DNA of 48,421 bases from Hyphomicrobiales bacterium (GCA_900472785.1 UCJH01000021.1:786-49206); one strand, 5' to 3'. Numbered from the stretch's first letter, positions 34,034 through 43,307 are shown. Made by a program: numbers and translations. Notes: a model not told the origin generated them from the letters alone.

Positions 34034-35815
34034 CTAGAGAACTTTTGCGAGGAATTCGCGCGTGCGCGGATGCTCCGGCTGGCTGAAAATGCGGCCCGGC
34101 GGTCCAACCTCCAGAATGTGCCCGCCCTCCATGAAGACGACGGTGTCGGCCACTTCCCGGGCAAATCCGATTTCATGGGTGACGATGACGAGGGTCGTGC
34201 CGGTGCGGGCCAGTTCCTTGATCACGTCGAGCACTTCGCCAACGAGTTCCGGATCAAGCGCCGACGTCGGCTCGTCGAACAAAAGCACCTTCGGCTTCAG
34301 GGCCAGCGCCCGGGCAATGGCGACGCGCTGTTGCTGGCCGCCCGAAAGCTGGCGCGGATAGGCGTCGATCTTGTCCGTGAGGCCGACGCGGGCGAGAAGC
34401 TCCCGCGCCAGCCCTACCGCTTCGCCACGGTCAGCCCCCCGGACCTGCATCGGCGCTTCGATGAGGTTTTCCAAAACCGTGAGATGCGGGAAGAGATTGA
34501 AATTCTGGAAGACCATGCCGATGTCGGCGCGGCGTTTCAAAATATCCTTCTCCTTCAGCTCGTAGAGCGTCTCGCCGCTCTGGCGATAACCGACCAGATG
34601 GCCGTCGACGGCGATGAAACCGCTGTCGACACGCTCCAGATGGTTGATCGATCGCAATAGCGTCGACTTGCCGGAACCCGACGGTCCAAGGATCGCCGTC
34701 ACGCTGCCGGCCGGCAGCGTCAGATCAACGGCATCAAGCACTTTCAGGGAACCGTAGCTCTTCGAAATCGCCTGGATGCGCACGGGTGCGCCGGCCCTCA
34801 GCAACGGGGCATCGCTGAAACCTGTTTTCCGGACGATCACCGAGTTTGCTCCAGCGACCGGTTGCGGCAACGGGCGGCGAAACCGCGAGAAGAATGCCTG
34901 AAAAGGCAGCGGCACTGGATTGCGCACCGCACCGCGTGAGAAATAGCGCTCAATATAGTGCTGGGCGATCGACAGGACGGTCATGATGACGAGGTACCAG
35001 GCCGTCGCGACCATCAGCAGCGGAATAACTTCGAGATTGCGGCGATAGATGACCTGAACTGTGTAGAAAAGTTCCGGCAGGGCGAGCACGTAGACCATTG
35101 ACGTGCTTTTCGCGAGGCCGATGATTTCGTTGAAACCGGTCGGGAGAATAGACCGCATGGCCTGCGGCAGGACGATGCGAAACACCTGGCGGCGGCGTGG
35201 CAGACCGAGGGCTGCCGCGGCTTCAAGCTGCCCCTGGTCGACCGACAGGATGCCGCCGCGGACGATTTCCGAGAAGAAGGCCGATTGATTGAGGGTCAGG
35301 CCGAGGAAGGCAGCGGCAAACGGGGTCAGCAATTGCACGGTCGGATAATCGACCAGCACCGTTCCGGTGAACGGCACGGCGATCCGGATCGTCTCATAGA
35401 GATAACCGAGATTGTTGAGCACCAGCAGGAGAACGATGAGTGGGATCGACCGCAGCAGCCAGACATAGCCCCAGGACAGTCCGGACAGAAGCGGCGACTT
35501 CGACACCCGCGCCAGCGCCAGAGCCGTTCCGAGGACCGAGCCGGATATCGTGGCAAGAGCCGTCAGGAGTAGCGTCCGGCCGAGGCCGGCCAGCACCGGC
35601 TCGGCAAAGAACCACTCCGCGAAGACGCTCCATCCCCAGCGTGGATTGGTGAACGTCGAATAGAGGACCGCGGCGATAATCACGGCTGCGAAAACCGTTC
35701 CGACCAGCTGGCCGGGATGACGCGCCGGCACGATCCGGTGGCGCGAATAGTCCTGGCTGTGATCGGTCGTCCTGCGGCTAGGTTCGATACCGGCAAAATC
35801 CGTGGTGAGTGCCAT
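34034..35815 (-). CDS. Fused amino-acid ABC permease and ATPase
   Basis: A 593-residue protein joins two subunits that are normally separate. Residues about 35-290 are a polar-amino-acid permease with several transmembrane segments and the EAA loop EAAAALGLPRRRQVFRIVLP (198-217). A linker of about 55 residues follows. Residues 345-593 are an ATPase: Walker A GPSGSGKST (377-385), FQNFNLFPHLT, signature LSGGQQQRVAIARAL (from 490), Walker B LLFDEPTSALD and VTHEIGFARE. There is a single permease domain, so the working transporter should be a homodimer of the fusion. It corresponds to TcyL/TcyM plus TcyN of Bacillus. There is no frameshift or stop between the halves. Confidence 0.93.
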   Translation of the reverse strand: MALTTDFAGIEPSRRTTDHSQDYSRHRIVPARHPGQLVGTVFAAVIIAAVLYSTFTNPRWGWSVFAEWFFAEPVLAGLGRTLLLTALATISGSVLGTALALARVSKSPLLSGLSWGYVWLLRSIPLIVLLLVLNNLGYLYETIRIAVPFTGTVLVDYPTVQLLTPFAAAFLGLTLNQSAFFSEIVRGGILSVDQGQLEAAAALGLPRRRQVFRIVLPQAMRSILPTGFNEIIGLAKSTSMVYVLALPELFYTVQVIYRRNLEVIPLLMVATAWYLVIMTVLSIAQHYIERYFSRGAVRNPVPLPFQAFFSRFRRPLPQPVAGANSVIVRKTGFSDAPLLRAGAPVRIQAISKSYGSLKVLDAVDLTLPAGSVTAILGPSGSGKSTLLRSINHLERVDSGFIAVDGHLVGYRQSGETLYELKEKDILKRRADIGMVFQNFNLFPHLTVLENLIEAPMQVRGADRGEAVGLARELLARVGLTDKIDAYPRQLSGGQQQRVAIARALALKPKVLLFDEPTSALDPELVGEVLDVIKELARTGTTLVIVTHEIGFAREVADTVVFMEGGHILEVGPPGRIFSQPEHPRTREFLAKVL

Positions 35816-35848
35816 GACGTTCCCCTGTTTGTGGTTATTGCCGAATGG

Positions 35849-36403
35849 TCAGCGGCGCCCCGTCGCGCGCTGAAGCGTTTGTTCAGAAAGGGCGATCACC
35901 GCCGCATCCGCGAGCGCCAGATGGCCGATCTGCTTTTCGAACGGCAGCGTCTTGTAGATTTCCGGGTCGGCCTCGACGTCGAAGAGAGCCGTGTAGCCGT
36001 ATTTCAGATAGAGCCCGACGGCCTCCGGCTGGCGAAAGCCGGTGGTCAGGTAGACGCGGGAATAGCCTTGGCGAGCGGCCTGCACTTCGAGTTCAAGCAG
36101 GACTTTCACAGCCAATCCCTGTCGACGCAGGTCGGAACGCGTCCAGATGCGTTTGAACTCGGCAGTGCTGTCGTCATAGTGCTTGAAAGCGCCGCCGCCG
36201 ATTGTTTCGCCATTGCGCTGAAGCAGCAGGAAATTGCCGTGCGGTGGCGCGAAGGCCTCGACGGGATAACGGTTCATTTCTTCCGATGCGCCAGCTGCGC
36301 TGAAATAGGAGCCGTAGCGCTTGTCGTACTCATAGGTCAGTTCATCGATCAATGGCTTTGCATGGGGATCGAGGGGTGTGGTGTAGAGAAACGTATCGCT
36401 CAT
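35849..36403 (-). CDS. GNAT-family N-acetyltransferase
   Basis: A 184-residue GNAT acetyltransferase. The acetyl-CoA pyrophosphate loop is in WTRSDLRRQGLAVKVLLELE, and VYLTTGFRQPEAVGLYLKYG is the C-terminal core. In the Bacillus ytm and yxe operons a GNAT enzyme (SnaA, SnaB) acetylates the amino group of S-substituted cysteine before oxidation. The same position beside an importer, an M20 deacylase and LLM oxygenases makes that the best guess here. The gap to the M20 gene is 23 bases. Confidence 0.87.
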   Translation of the reverse strand: MSDTFLYTTPLDPHAKPLIDELTYEYDKRYGSYFSAAGASEEMNRYPVEAFAPPHGNFLLLQRNGETIGGGAFKHYDDSTAEFKRIWTRSDLRRQGLAVKVLLELEVQAARQGYSRVYLTTGFRQPEAVGLYLKYGYTALFDVEADPEIYKTLPFEKQIGHLALADAAVIALSEQTLQRATGRR

Positions 36404-36426
36404 TTCGCTAAATCCTGTGGGTCTCT

Positions 36427-37614
36427 TCAGTTGAGAAAGGCTTCCACCAGCCGCACCCAGTAGCGGGCGGCGGGCGCAATGATCGCGTCGTTGAAATCGT
36501 AGTGGGCGCTGTGCAGCGGCGCGGTCTCGCCGTTCCCGACGAAGAGGTAGCTGCCGGGCTTGGCCTGCAGCATGAAGGCGAAATCCTCGCTCGCCGTGCG
36601 CGGTTTGAAGCCTTCCTCCACCCTCGCCGGGCCGAAGGTGTCGAGCGCCACTTTCCGTGCGAACTCCGTTTCGTCGCGATGGTTGATCAGTGCCGGGAAA
36701 CCCAGCCGGTAATCCACGTCCGCGAAAGCACCGAAACTTTCGGCCTGTGCCCGCGCCAAGGCGGGGATACGCTGTTGCAACTGCTGACGGACGCTTTCCG
36801 TGAAGGCCCGCATGGTCAGCTTCAGCTCGACGCTTTCCGGAATGACGTTCGAGGCCGAACCGGCATGGATCGATCCCACCGTCGCCACCGCCATGTCCTG
36901 CGGATCGACATTGCGCGAGACAACGCTTTGCAGTGCGGTGATGAACGAGGCTGACGCGAGCACGGGATCGACGGCACGGTGCGGCTCGGCCCCATGTCCG
37001 CCCTTGCCGACAATGCGGATCTTCGCCTGATCGACCGAGGCCATCGCCGGGCCGGTGACAAACCCGAATTGACCGGCCGGAACGGCTGGCCAGTTGTGCA
37101 GGCCGAAGACCGCATCGACCGGGAAGCGCTCGAACAACCCTTCCGAAATCATCTTGCGCGCGCCGGCGCCGATTTCCTCGGCCGGCTGGAAGATCAGGTG
37201 AAGGGTGCCGCTAAACGTTCCGCTCTCGGCAAGATAGCGCGCCGCCGCCAGAAGGATCGACGTGTGACCGTCATGGCCGCAGGCATGCATGACGCCGGGA
37301 TTGCTGCTGGCATAGGCAAGTCCGGTCGCCTCCTCGATCGGCAGCGCGTCAATGTCGGCGCGGATACCGATGCGGCGGTCGCCGGTGCCGCCTTTCAATG
37401 TCGCGACCAGTCCCGTTCCGGCGATGCCGGCGGCGACGTCATAGCCCCAGGACGTCAGATGCGAGGCGATGATCTTGCTGGTGCGGCGCTCCTGAAAGGC
37501 AAGTTCCGGATACCGGTGCAGGTCGTGGCGCAGCGCCACGAAATCATCGAGCGTGGCGGCGATGCCTTGCTCGACCGGATCGTTCAGGCGCGGTGTTTGA
37601 GCGATGATGTTCAT
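36427..37614 (-). CDS. M20-family amidohydrolase/deacetylase
   Basis: A 395-residue zinc amidohydrolase (M20D). It starts MNIIAQTPRLNDPVEQGIAA; metal motifs HACGHDGHTSI, QPAEEIGAGA and FGLHNWP are present, with RTASEDFAFML near the C-terminus. By analogy with SndA/SndB (YtnL, YxeP) of Bacillus it would remove the acetyl group after S-dealkylation, releasing cysteine. The start at 37614 is preferred over a much longer frame that overlaps the upstream oxygenase gene. It is related to, but not the same as, the enzyme at 16131-17294. Confidence 0.9.
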   Translation of the reverse strand: MNIIAQTPRLNDPVEQGIAATLDDFVALRHDLHRYPELAFQERRTSKIIASHLTSWGYDVAAGIAGTGLVATLKGGTGDRRIGIRADIDALPIEEATGLAYASSNPGVMHACGHDGHTSILLAAARYLAESGTFSGTLHLIFQPAEEIGAGARKMISEGLFERFPVDAVFGLHNWPAVPAGQFGFVTGPAMASVDQAKIRIVGKGGHGAEPHRAVDPVLASASFITALQSVVSRNVDPQDMAVATVGSIHAGSASNVIPESVELKLTMRAFTESVRQQLQQRIPALARAQAESFGAFADVDYRLGFPALINHRDETEFARKVALDTFGPARVEEGFKPRTASEDFAFMLQAKPGSYLFVGNGETAPLHSAHYDFNDAIIAPAARYWVRLVEAFLN

Positions 37615-37630
37615 GGCCGTTCCCGGCGCC

Positions 37631-38980
37631 TCAGGCGCCGACCGCCTTTCCGCGTTCGATTTCAGCGAGTGGAGCGGCGTACCGGCTCTCGCGATACGGC
37701 AACCCCAGCTGATCGCGCAGGGTCTCGCCTTCAAGTGCCGGGTTGAAATAGCCGCGCTTTTCCAGGATCGGCAGGACATAGGTTGCAAAATCGTCCAAGC
37801 CTTCGGCAATCACCGGGAAGCCGAGGATGAAGCCGTCGGCCGCCCCCTCCTCCACCCAGCGGATCAGCTCGTCGGCAATATGGTCCGCCGTGCCGATAAA
37901 GGCTGTGCGAGGCGTTGCGACATCCAGCGCGATCTCGCGCAAAGTGAGGTTCTGCTCGCGCGCCGTCTTCTTGATCCGGTCGGTGGTGGCGCGAAAACTG
38001 TTCTTGCCGATATCGCCGATGTCCGGAAAGGCCTCGTCCAGCGGATAGACGCCGAAATCATGGTGATCGAAGAAGCGGCCGAGATAGAGCAGCGCTTCCT
38101 CGATCGTGACGAGATTGCGGATCGCCTGGTATTTCTGCTCGGCTTGCTCGGTCGTCTTGCCGACGATCGGCCCGACGCCGGGGTAGAGACCGACATCGGC
38201 GGCGCAGCGCCCTTGCGCGATCGCGCTCTGCTTCACCTGCTTGTAGAAAACCTTGGCATCTTCGATCGGGCCGCCATTGGTGAAAACGGCATCGGCATGT
38301 TTGCCGGCCAATTTGATGCCGGAATCAGAGGCGCCGGCCTGGAAGACGACGGGCTGCCCCTGTTTCGAACGGCCAATATTCAGCGGGCCTTCGACCCGGA
38401 AGAACCGGCCTTTGTGATCGAGCTTGCGCAGCTTCGACGTGTCGGCATAGACGTGGGTTTCGCGATTTCGGACAAAGGCGTCGTCATCCCAGGAATCCCA
38501 CAGGCCCTTGATGACATCGAGATACTCGTCGGCGATCTCGTAGCGCAGTTCGTGTTCCGGGTGCTCGCGGCTGTAGTTGCGGCCGGATCCTTCAAGCGGA
38601 GTGGTGACGGCATTCCAGCCCGCCCGGCCGCCGCTGATCAGATCGATGGTTGCAAACTGGCGCGCGACCGTAAACGGATCGCTGTAGGAGGTGGAGACCG
38701 TGCCGACGAGGCCGATCTTTGCGGTCGATGCCGCAAGGGCCGACAGGATCGAGATCGGCTCGAAGCGGTTGAGAAAATGCGGAATCGACTGGGCGTTGAT
38801 GTAGAGGCCATCCGCCACGAAGGCAAAAGCGATGCCCGCCGCTTCGGCCCGGCGCGCCGTATCGACGAAGAATTCGAAATTGACGCTTGCATCGGCAGGT
38901 CCGCTTGGATGCTTCCAGGCATTCATGTGACCACCGGGGCCTTGCAGCATGATGCCGAACGGAATGTGTTTCTGAACCAT
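37631..38980 (-). CDS. LLM-class flavin monooxygenase, NtaA/SnaA/YtnJ-like
   Basis: A 449-residue FMNH2-dependent oxygenase. It starts KHIPFGIMLQGPGGHMNAWK and has FAFVADGLYINAQ, STSYSDPFTVARQFATIDLI, SGGRAGWNAVTTPL and GPLNIGRSKQGQPVVFQAGA. The Bacillus counterpart (CmoJ/YtnJ or YxeK) oxidises N-acetyl-S-alkylcysteine so that the alkyl group leaves. It has the same overall layout as the oxygenase at 4669-6021. It is the second gene of the operon and follows the smaller oxygenase by 23 bases. Confidence 0.87.
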   Translation of the reverse strand: MVQKHIPFGIMLQGPGGHMNAWKHPSGPADASVNFEFFVDTARRAEAAGIAFAFVADGLYINAQSIPHFLNRFEPISILSALAASTAKIGLVGTVSTSYSDPFTVARQFATIDLISGGRAGWNAVTTPLEGSGRNYSREHPEHELRYEIADEYLDVIKGLWDSWDDDAFVRNRETHVYADTSKLRKLDHKGRFFRVEGPLNIGRSKQGQPVVFQAGASDSGIKLAGKHADAVFTNGGPIEDAKVFYKQVKQSAIAQGRCAADVGLYPGVGPIVGKTTEQAEQKYQAIRNLVTIEEALLYLGRFFDHHDFGVYPLDEAFPDIGDIGKNSFRATTDRIKKTAREQNLTLREIALDVATPRTAFIGTADHIADELIRWVEEGAADGFILGFPVIAEGLDDFATYVLPILEKRGYFNPALEGETLRDQLGLPYRESRYAAPLAEIERGKAVGA

Positions 38981-39003
38981 CGGTAAAATCCTTTTGCAAG
39001 AGA

Positions 39004-39996
39004 TCAGGCGGCGAGCGAGAGCCGCTCCTTGGCGAGACGCTCGACGGAAGCGAGGCGCTCGGCCGCTCCAAGGGCAGGCGTTTCGATGATGAATTCCCCG
39101 ATGCCGTAGCTGCTATGCAGGTCGTCGAGCTGCCGACGGACCTCCACGGCGGTTCCATGCAGCACGCTCGGCGCCTTGGCTTCGAGACGGTCGATCTCGG
39201 CACCGGCCTGGCGTGCATATTCGGCCGCCTGCTCCTCGGTGCCGACATTGACGCTACGGCCGTCCTTCAAGAAAACCTTGACGATACGCAGATCGCCGAC
39301 GGCCTTCTTTGCAACGCTCGCCTCCTCGGCTGCATAGGCCGTCAGCGCCAGGATGGGCGTCTTGCCGCCGCTCGCCCGCTCATAGGCCTCGAAGGTGCAG
39401 CGCAGGTTTTCCGGATCGCCGTTCAGCTGGCCGGCAAAGACCAACCGCCAGCCCCTGGAGGCGGCGAGTTCGGCACTTTCGACGCTTGCGCCGAGCAGGA
39501 AGCGCTCCGGCGCCGTCGGCGGGAAGGGTGTTGCAAGCGCACCGTCACCACTGGCATCAGCGGCGAGATAACCGTTGATCTCGGAGAGCTGGGTTGCAAA
39601 ATCCGGTTTCCGCACCGGATCGAAGCCCGCCTGGAGAGCCCGCGTCGACAGCGGAAAGCCGCCCGGCGCCTTGCCGACGCCGAGATCGACACGATCCGGT
39701 GCGAGGGAGGCCAGGAGATTGAACGCTTCGGCCACCTTGTAGGCGCTGTAATGCTGCAGCATGACACCGCCCGATCCGATGCGGATCCGCGCCGTCTTGG
39801 CCAGCAGATGGGCAATCAGAACCTCCGGCGCCGAACTTGCAAGGCCGGGCATGCTGTGATGCTCGGCAACCCAGAACCGATGATACCCCAGTTCCTCCGC
39901 CCTTTGCGCCAGCCTGACCGTGGTGCGCAGGGCATCTGCCGCCGTCGCACCGTCGTCAAGGGGACTTTTATCCAGAAGACTGAGGAGGTAGGGCAT
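39004..39996 (-). CDS. LLM-class flavin monooxygenase, MsnO8-like
   Basis: A 330-residue LLM protein of the subfamily that includes Bacillus YtmO (CmoO). It starts PYLLSLLDKSPLDDGATAAD and contains RFWVAEHHSMPGLASSAPEV and IRIGSGGVMLQHYSAYKVAE. It is the first gene of the ten-gene operon. It may be a second oxygenase on the same pathway. The promoter-proximal palindrome at 40032-40050 lies 36 bp upstream. Confidence 0.87.
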   Translation of the reverse strand: MPYLLSLLDKSPLDDGATAADALRTTVRLAQRAEELGYHRFWVAEHHSMPGLASSAPEVLIAHLLAKTARIRIGSGGVMLQHYSAYKVAEAFNLLASLAPDRVDLGVGKAPGGFPLSTRALQAGFDPVRKPDFATQLSEINGYLAADASGDGALATPFPPTAPERFLLGASVESAELAASRGWRLVFAGQLNGDPENLRCTFEAYERASGGKTPILALTAYAAEEASVAKKAVGDLRIVKVFLKDGRSVNVGTEEQAAEYARQAGAEIDRLEAKAPSVLHGTAVEVRRQLDDLHSSYGIGEFIIETPALGAAERLASVERLAKERLSLAA

Positions 39997-40320
39997 ATGC
40001 CACCGATCCCTTCGCTAAGTTGCAACACTTAGTCTATAAAATCAGTAGACATTATGATTTATAAGAAACGGCATTCTCTTTGAGGCAAAAACCGGGAAAA
40101 ATTCACCTCGCCGTCAAGGTGCTGCGCCCAGGGCTTCAATCGCTATTGAGATCGAACACGCCCGGGCTAAACAAGGTGCGCAGAATGGGCACTGCCGAGG
40201 AAAACGTGCCACGCCGGAAATGCGTCAGGCGATCGCCCGACCGTCAGCGATGGCACTAACAAATTGCAAATCCCGGTCCTGCGATGCTAAACAGGAGGCC
40301 TCGCCAAACGAGGTTTTAAA
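39997..40320. other. Divergent promoter region of the S-alkylcysteine operon
   Basis: 324 bp without a gene, between the divergent monooxygenase and acyltransferase genes. It holds the AT-rich palindrome at 40032-40050 and a further AT-rich run to about 40080. The acyltransferase start has GAGG seven bases upstream; CCTCG-CCAAA-CGAGG (40297-40313) forms a small hairpin that would cover this site. Confidence 0.5.
40032..40050. promoter_or_regulatory. GTCTA-N9-TAGAC palindrome, candidate LysR-type operator
   Basis: A perfect 5-bp inverted repeat with a nine-base centre, 36 bp upstream of the first gene of the minus-strand operon. It has the T-N11-A pattern of LysR-type sites and is nearly the same as the site at 4543-4559. 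In Bacillus the equivalent operon is activated by a LysR-type protein (YtlI). The regulator here must lie outside the window. Confidence 0.55.
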
Positions 40321-41409
40321 ATGGATAATAAAATCAATAATTTCGGTTTTCTCCGACTGTTTTTTGCCACTCTGGTCATATTCGGACATTCTCCCGAAAT
40401 TATTGATGGGAACCGATCTCGAGAGCTTCTCACGCAAGTCTTCGGAACACTGTCGTTGGGCGAACTCTCGGTCGATGCATTTTTCATCATCAGTGGATTT
40501 CTGATTTCCAAGAGCTTTCGCACCTCTCCATCCGTGTGGAGCTATATCATCAAAAGATCGGCCCGGATTTTACCGGGTTTCATCGTCTGCTTTGCCCTGT
40601 GCCTTTTCGTTTTGGCGCCGCTGGTAGAAGGCCAATTTGGGCCGGGCGTGATCTCCACCAACGTGAAATCCTTCATTCGGATGACAACGCCCCTCGTTCC
40701 CGGGACTTTCCCGGGCTTGCCATATCCGTCCCTCAACGGATCGCTTTGGACGATCGGATACGAATTTAGATGCTATATGCTGGTTATCCTCATCGGACTG
40801 CTCGGCCTTTTGTCTGACCGGGGGCGGTGGCTGGTACTGGCCATCGCTGCAATCTGCCTTGCGATAAATGCGTTCTCGCTCGTTCAGGCGGCATTTCCGA
40901 ATTTTGGCCAAGCGCAAAATATGGCCATTACGGTCAGGTTCACGGGGCTGTTTCTGGCGGGCGCCTGCTTCTATTTGTTTGGCTCGCAAATCGCATACAA
41001 GTCGTCTATCGCCGTCATCATGGCGATCCTGTTGATCGCCGGCCTGTTTGTCCCGACACTTGCAGAGGCCGCGATCGCAACAGCCGGCGCCTATCTCATC
41101 TTCTACTTCGCCTTTGCGGTTCGCCCATTGCGGATCAGCCAATGGGCCGCCAAAAACGATATTTCCTATGGGCTTTATCTATACGCCTGGCCGATCCAGA
41201 TTTCGATCGTGTATGTCTTCGGAGTGAAAAACCACTGGCTGGTTTCGGTCGTAAGTCTCCTGATCGTTTCTGTCATCGCCGCGGCGAGCTGGCTGCTGAT
41301 TGAGAGACCATTCCAGAGATTATCCCACGGGAAAACCCGGCGCGCCGCTCCGCCGGTCGACTACTCGCAAATGCAGACGACCATCTCAAGCGAACGAAAC
41401 AAGCCCTAG
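40321..41409 (+). CDS. Membrane acyltransferase, family 3 (OafA/NodX-like)
   Basis: A 362-residue inner-membrane acyltransferase with about ten hydrophobic segments. NFGFLRLFFATLVIFGHSPE holds the conserved R and H of the family, and SVDAFFIISGFLISKSF, RILPGFIVCF and SLWTIGYEFRCYM are further family motifs. These enzymes add acetyl or similar groups to surface polysaccharides or lipo-oligosaccharides. The next gene, converging from the right, is O-antigen-ligase-like, which supports a surface-polysaccharide role. Confidence 0.88.
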   Translation: MDNKINNFGFLRLFFATLVIFGHSPEIIDGNRSRELLTQVFGTLSLGELSVDAFFIISGFLISKSFRTSPSVWSYIIKRSARILPGFIVCFALCLFVLAPLVEGQFGPGVISTNVKSFIRMTTPLVPGTFPGLPYPSLNGSLWTIGYEFRCYMLVILIGLLGLLSDRGRWLVLAIAAICLAINAFSLVQAAFPNFGQAQNMAITVRFTGLFLAGACFYLFGSQIAYKSSIAVIMAILLIAGLFVPTLAEAAIATAGAYLIFYFAFAVRPLRISQWAAKNDISYGLYLYAWPIQISIVYVFGVKNHWLVSVVSLLIVSVIAAASWLLIERPFQRLSHGKTRRAAPPVDYSQMQTTISSERNKP

Positions 41410-41467
41410 CAAAAGCGCCGGTATATCGGGTTGCATATCCGGGTCGGCGCGTTGGGAAAGAGCGCCA

Positions 41468-42784
41468 TTATCCCCGGCGCGGGGGCAGGTAAGGCGCTTC
41501 GGTCAGCGCTGCTTTCATGCCGAACAGAAAGCCGGCAAGGCTCCAGGTCGCGCCCCAGACGTGAACGGTGAAGGACAAAACAAAGAACTGAAAAATAAAG
41601 ATGTTAAGGCCAATGTTGGGTCTGTCCCAAGCCTTGTCCGGATATCTGCGCAGCTTGCGGGGCGTAACCACAAAGAAGCAACCGACGATGCAGCCGATGA
41701 AAATCGCAAGCCCGACATAGCCGTATTTCAAGGCAAGGTTCAACCAGAGTGAGTCGATACTGCTCAGCAGGTCGGTCGGCCGAAACCAGTCCTTATCGCC
41801 AATTCCCACCCAGGGAGATGTGACGAGGTTCTTCCCCACCCATTCCCAAATCGTCAAGCGCGCATAACCGGTCGCCGGATCGAGCGTTCCGACCTTGATG
41901 AACGTTCCGACGGGATCGTCGACAAGCAGAAAATAGGTCAGCGCCAGAATGCCGATCATCAGCATAAGAAACGTCCAGCGGATGCGGACGTTGCGGAACA
42001 GTGCGTCAAAGGCCGCAATCGCCAGAAACGCAAACAGAGTGAGAATGGGAGCCGAAGACAGGGCGATAACGACCCCCAGACCCGCCAGCAGAAATGACGC
42101 CGCCTTCGTTTTCGCATCGTTGGAGATGTACAGCATGACGGTCATCATCCAAGCCATGAAGCCGCCATACAGGATCGCATGGTCAAGGGGGCCGCGAACA
42201 CGAGGCAGGCCAAAGCGGTATTGCGTCGTGTAAGACAGCTGAATTGCTTCCTCGCCGTAGAACTTCACGCCCCGATTGGTCCCGAAAATGTCCGCAGCGA
42301 TGCTGCTGATGACGTTCTTGCCTGCGGCTATGTCACACAAACCCATGATCAGCAAAACGATCAGCAGCACCAGGAAGACGCGCGAGACAAAGTAGAGCAT
42401 CTGTTTGTCGCCGCAGAAACAGCGAGCGAGAAAATACGGGATCGCGATTTCGAGCCCCACAATGGCGGATACTTTCGAGATGGCCTGAACACCGGTGTTG
42501 ATTGCCATTGCGGCCATGCACCATGCAGCCAGGGCCAGAAAGAAAAAGTCGGCGACCACGGGAACGTATCGTTGATCGCTTATTTTCCTTGCTATGAGCG
42601 GAACCAACGCGACCAGGCAGCAAACAAGCGCAAACTTGCGCGCCGTCCAGGTGATGCCAATGTTGATGGACGCTTCAGGGGGCACGAGAAAGGAAAACAG
42701 CAACAGGCAGGTTGCGACAATTTCCAGTTTCGGCTGCTGCACTTCCGCCATGGAGGGAAAGGCGTGCTTCTGAATTTCCGCCAT
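41468..42784 (-). CDS. O-antigen ligase-like polysaccharide membrane protein
   Basis: A 438-residue integral membrane protein with about eleven hydrophobic segments and a larger periplasmic loop in the second half (YARLTIWEWVGKNLVTSPWV, then GIGDKDWF), which is the pattern of WaaL/Wzy-type O-antigen ligases and polymerases. The ATG at 42784 is preceded by AAGG. Longer starts upstream lack a site. It converges with the acyltransferase, with 58 bp between. Ligase and polymerase cannot be told apart from sequence alone. Confidence 0.8.
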   Translation of the reverse strand: MAEIQKHAFPSMAEVQQPKLEIVATCLLLFSFLVPPEASINIGITWTARKFALVCCLVALVPLIARKISDQRYVPVVADFFFLALAAWCMAAMAINTGVQAISKVSAIVGLEIAIPYFLARCFCGDKQMLYFVSRVFLVLLIVLLIMGLCDIAAGKNVISSIAADIFGTNRGVKFYGEEAIQLSYTTQYRFGLPRVRGPLDHAILYGGFMAWMMTVMLYISNDAKTKAASFLLAGLGVVIALSSAPILTLFAFLAIAAFDALFRNVRIRWTFLMLMIGILALTYFLLVDDPVGTFIKVGTLDPATGYARLTIWEWVGKNLVTSPWVGIGDKDWFRPTDLLSSIDSLWLNLALKYGYVGLAIFIGCIVGCFFVVTPRKLRRYPDKAWDRPNIGLNIFIFQFFVLSFTVHVWGATWSLAGFLFGMKAALTEAPYLPPRRG

Positions 42785-43307
42785 TTGACCTTGCCTTGAT
42801 AGTGCCTGAACCAGATCCAGAAAAGCGGTTGACCGCCGTCTTTCCGGTCTTTCCATAAACCAGTGGCGGCACCGAGGCAAACAATATCAAAATTGAGGTA
42901 TGTTGCAGCAAGAGCGTCGAAGGCTTACCGGTCCGTGGCGGCTTTATCACCTTCCAAGATTCCCGGCGATGCGAAGGCTGTGATTTGAGCTATTCAAATG
43001 CCGGTCGACCGGTGTAAGGCCGACCTGTCTCAGAAAAAGATGTCCCTAATTCATATACAGGGAAATTGAGAGCTGGAATCAATGGATAGTTTTCAGAACC
43101 AGCCCGTTATCGCTGGAAACCTAATTGTGATCTTCACGATATTGTCCAGTCTGTTTGGATATATCATTCACATACAATCTAGGGCGAACAGAGTTGGTTC
43201 ATTGTTCTCCCTCGCCACTAAAGCCTATTGTTCGCACTACAGTGCGCAAAGTGACGGGGCCTATTACTAGGCCCCGTTGCCTTCAATGGCGTTGCTGTCC
43301 GGCAAGT
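42785..43307. other. 523-bp gap without a confident gene
   Basis: The region is less GC-rich than its surroundings. The only notable frame (43082-43270, 62 codons, hydrophobic from about residue 10) has a weak start context and ends inside a hairpin, so I do not call it. The right part holds two hairpins, listed separately. No promoter match is strong enough to report. Confidence 0.5.
43233..43277 (-). terminator. Two adjacent hairpins after the stress-protein gene
   Basis: ACGGGGCCTA-TTAC-TAGGCCCCGT (43254-43277) is a perfect 10-bp stem, 31 bp past the stop of the minus-strand stress gene. Next to it CGCACT-AC-AGTGCG (43233-43246) forms a second stem. There is no T-tract. They probably end or stabilise the stress-operon messenger. 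Confidence 0.5.

Noticed and set aside
43082..43270. 62-codon hydrophobic frame as a gene
   Set aside because: The start context is weak, the frame ends inside a perfect hairpin, and the residues after the hydrophobic part look random.
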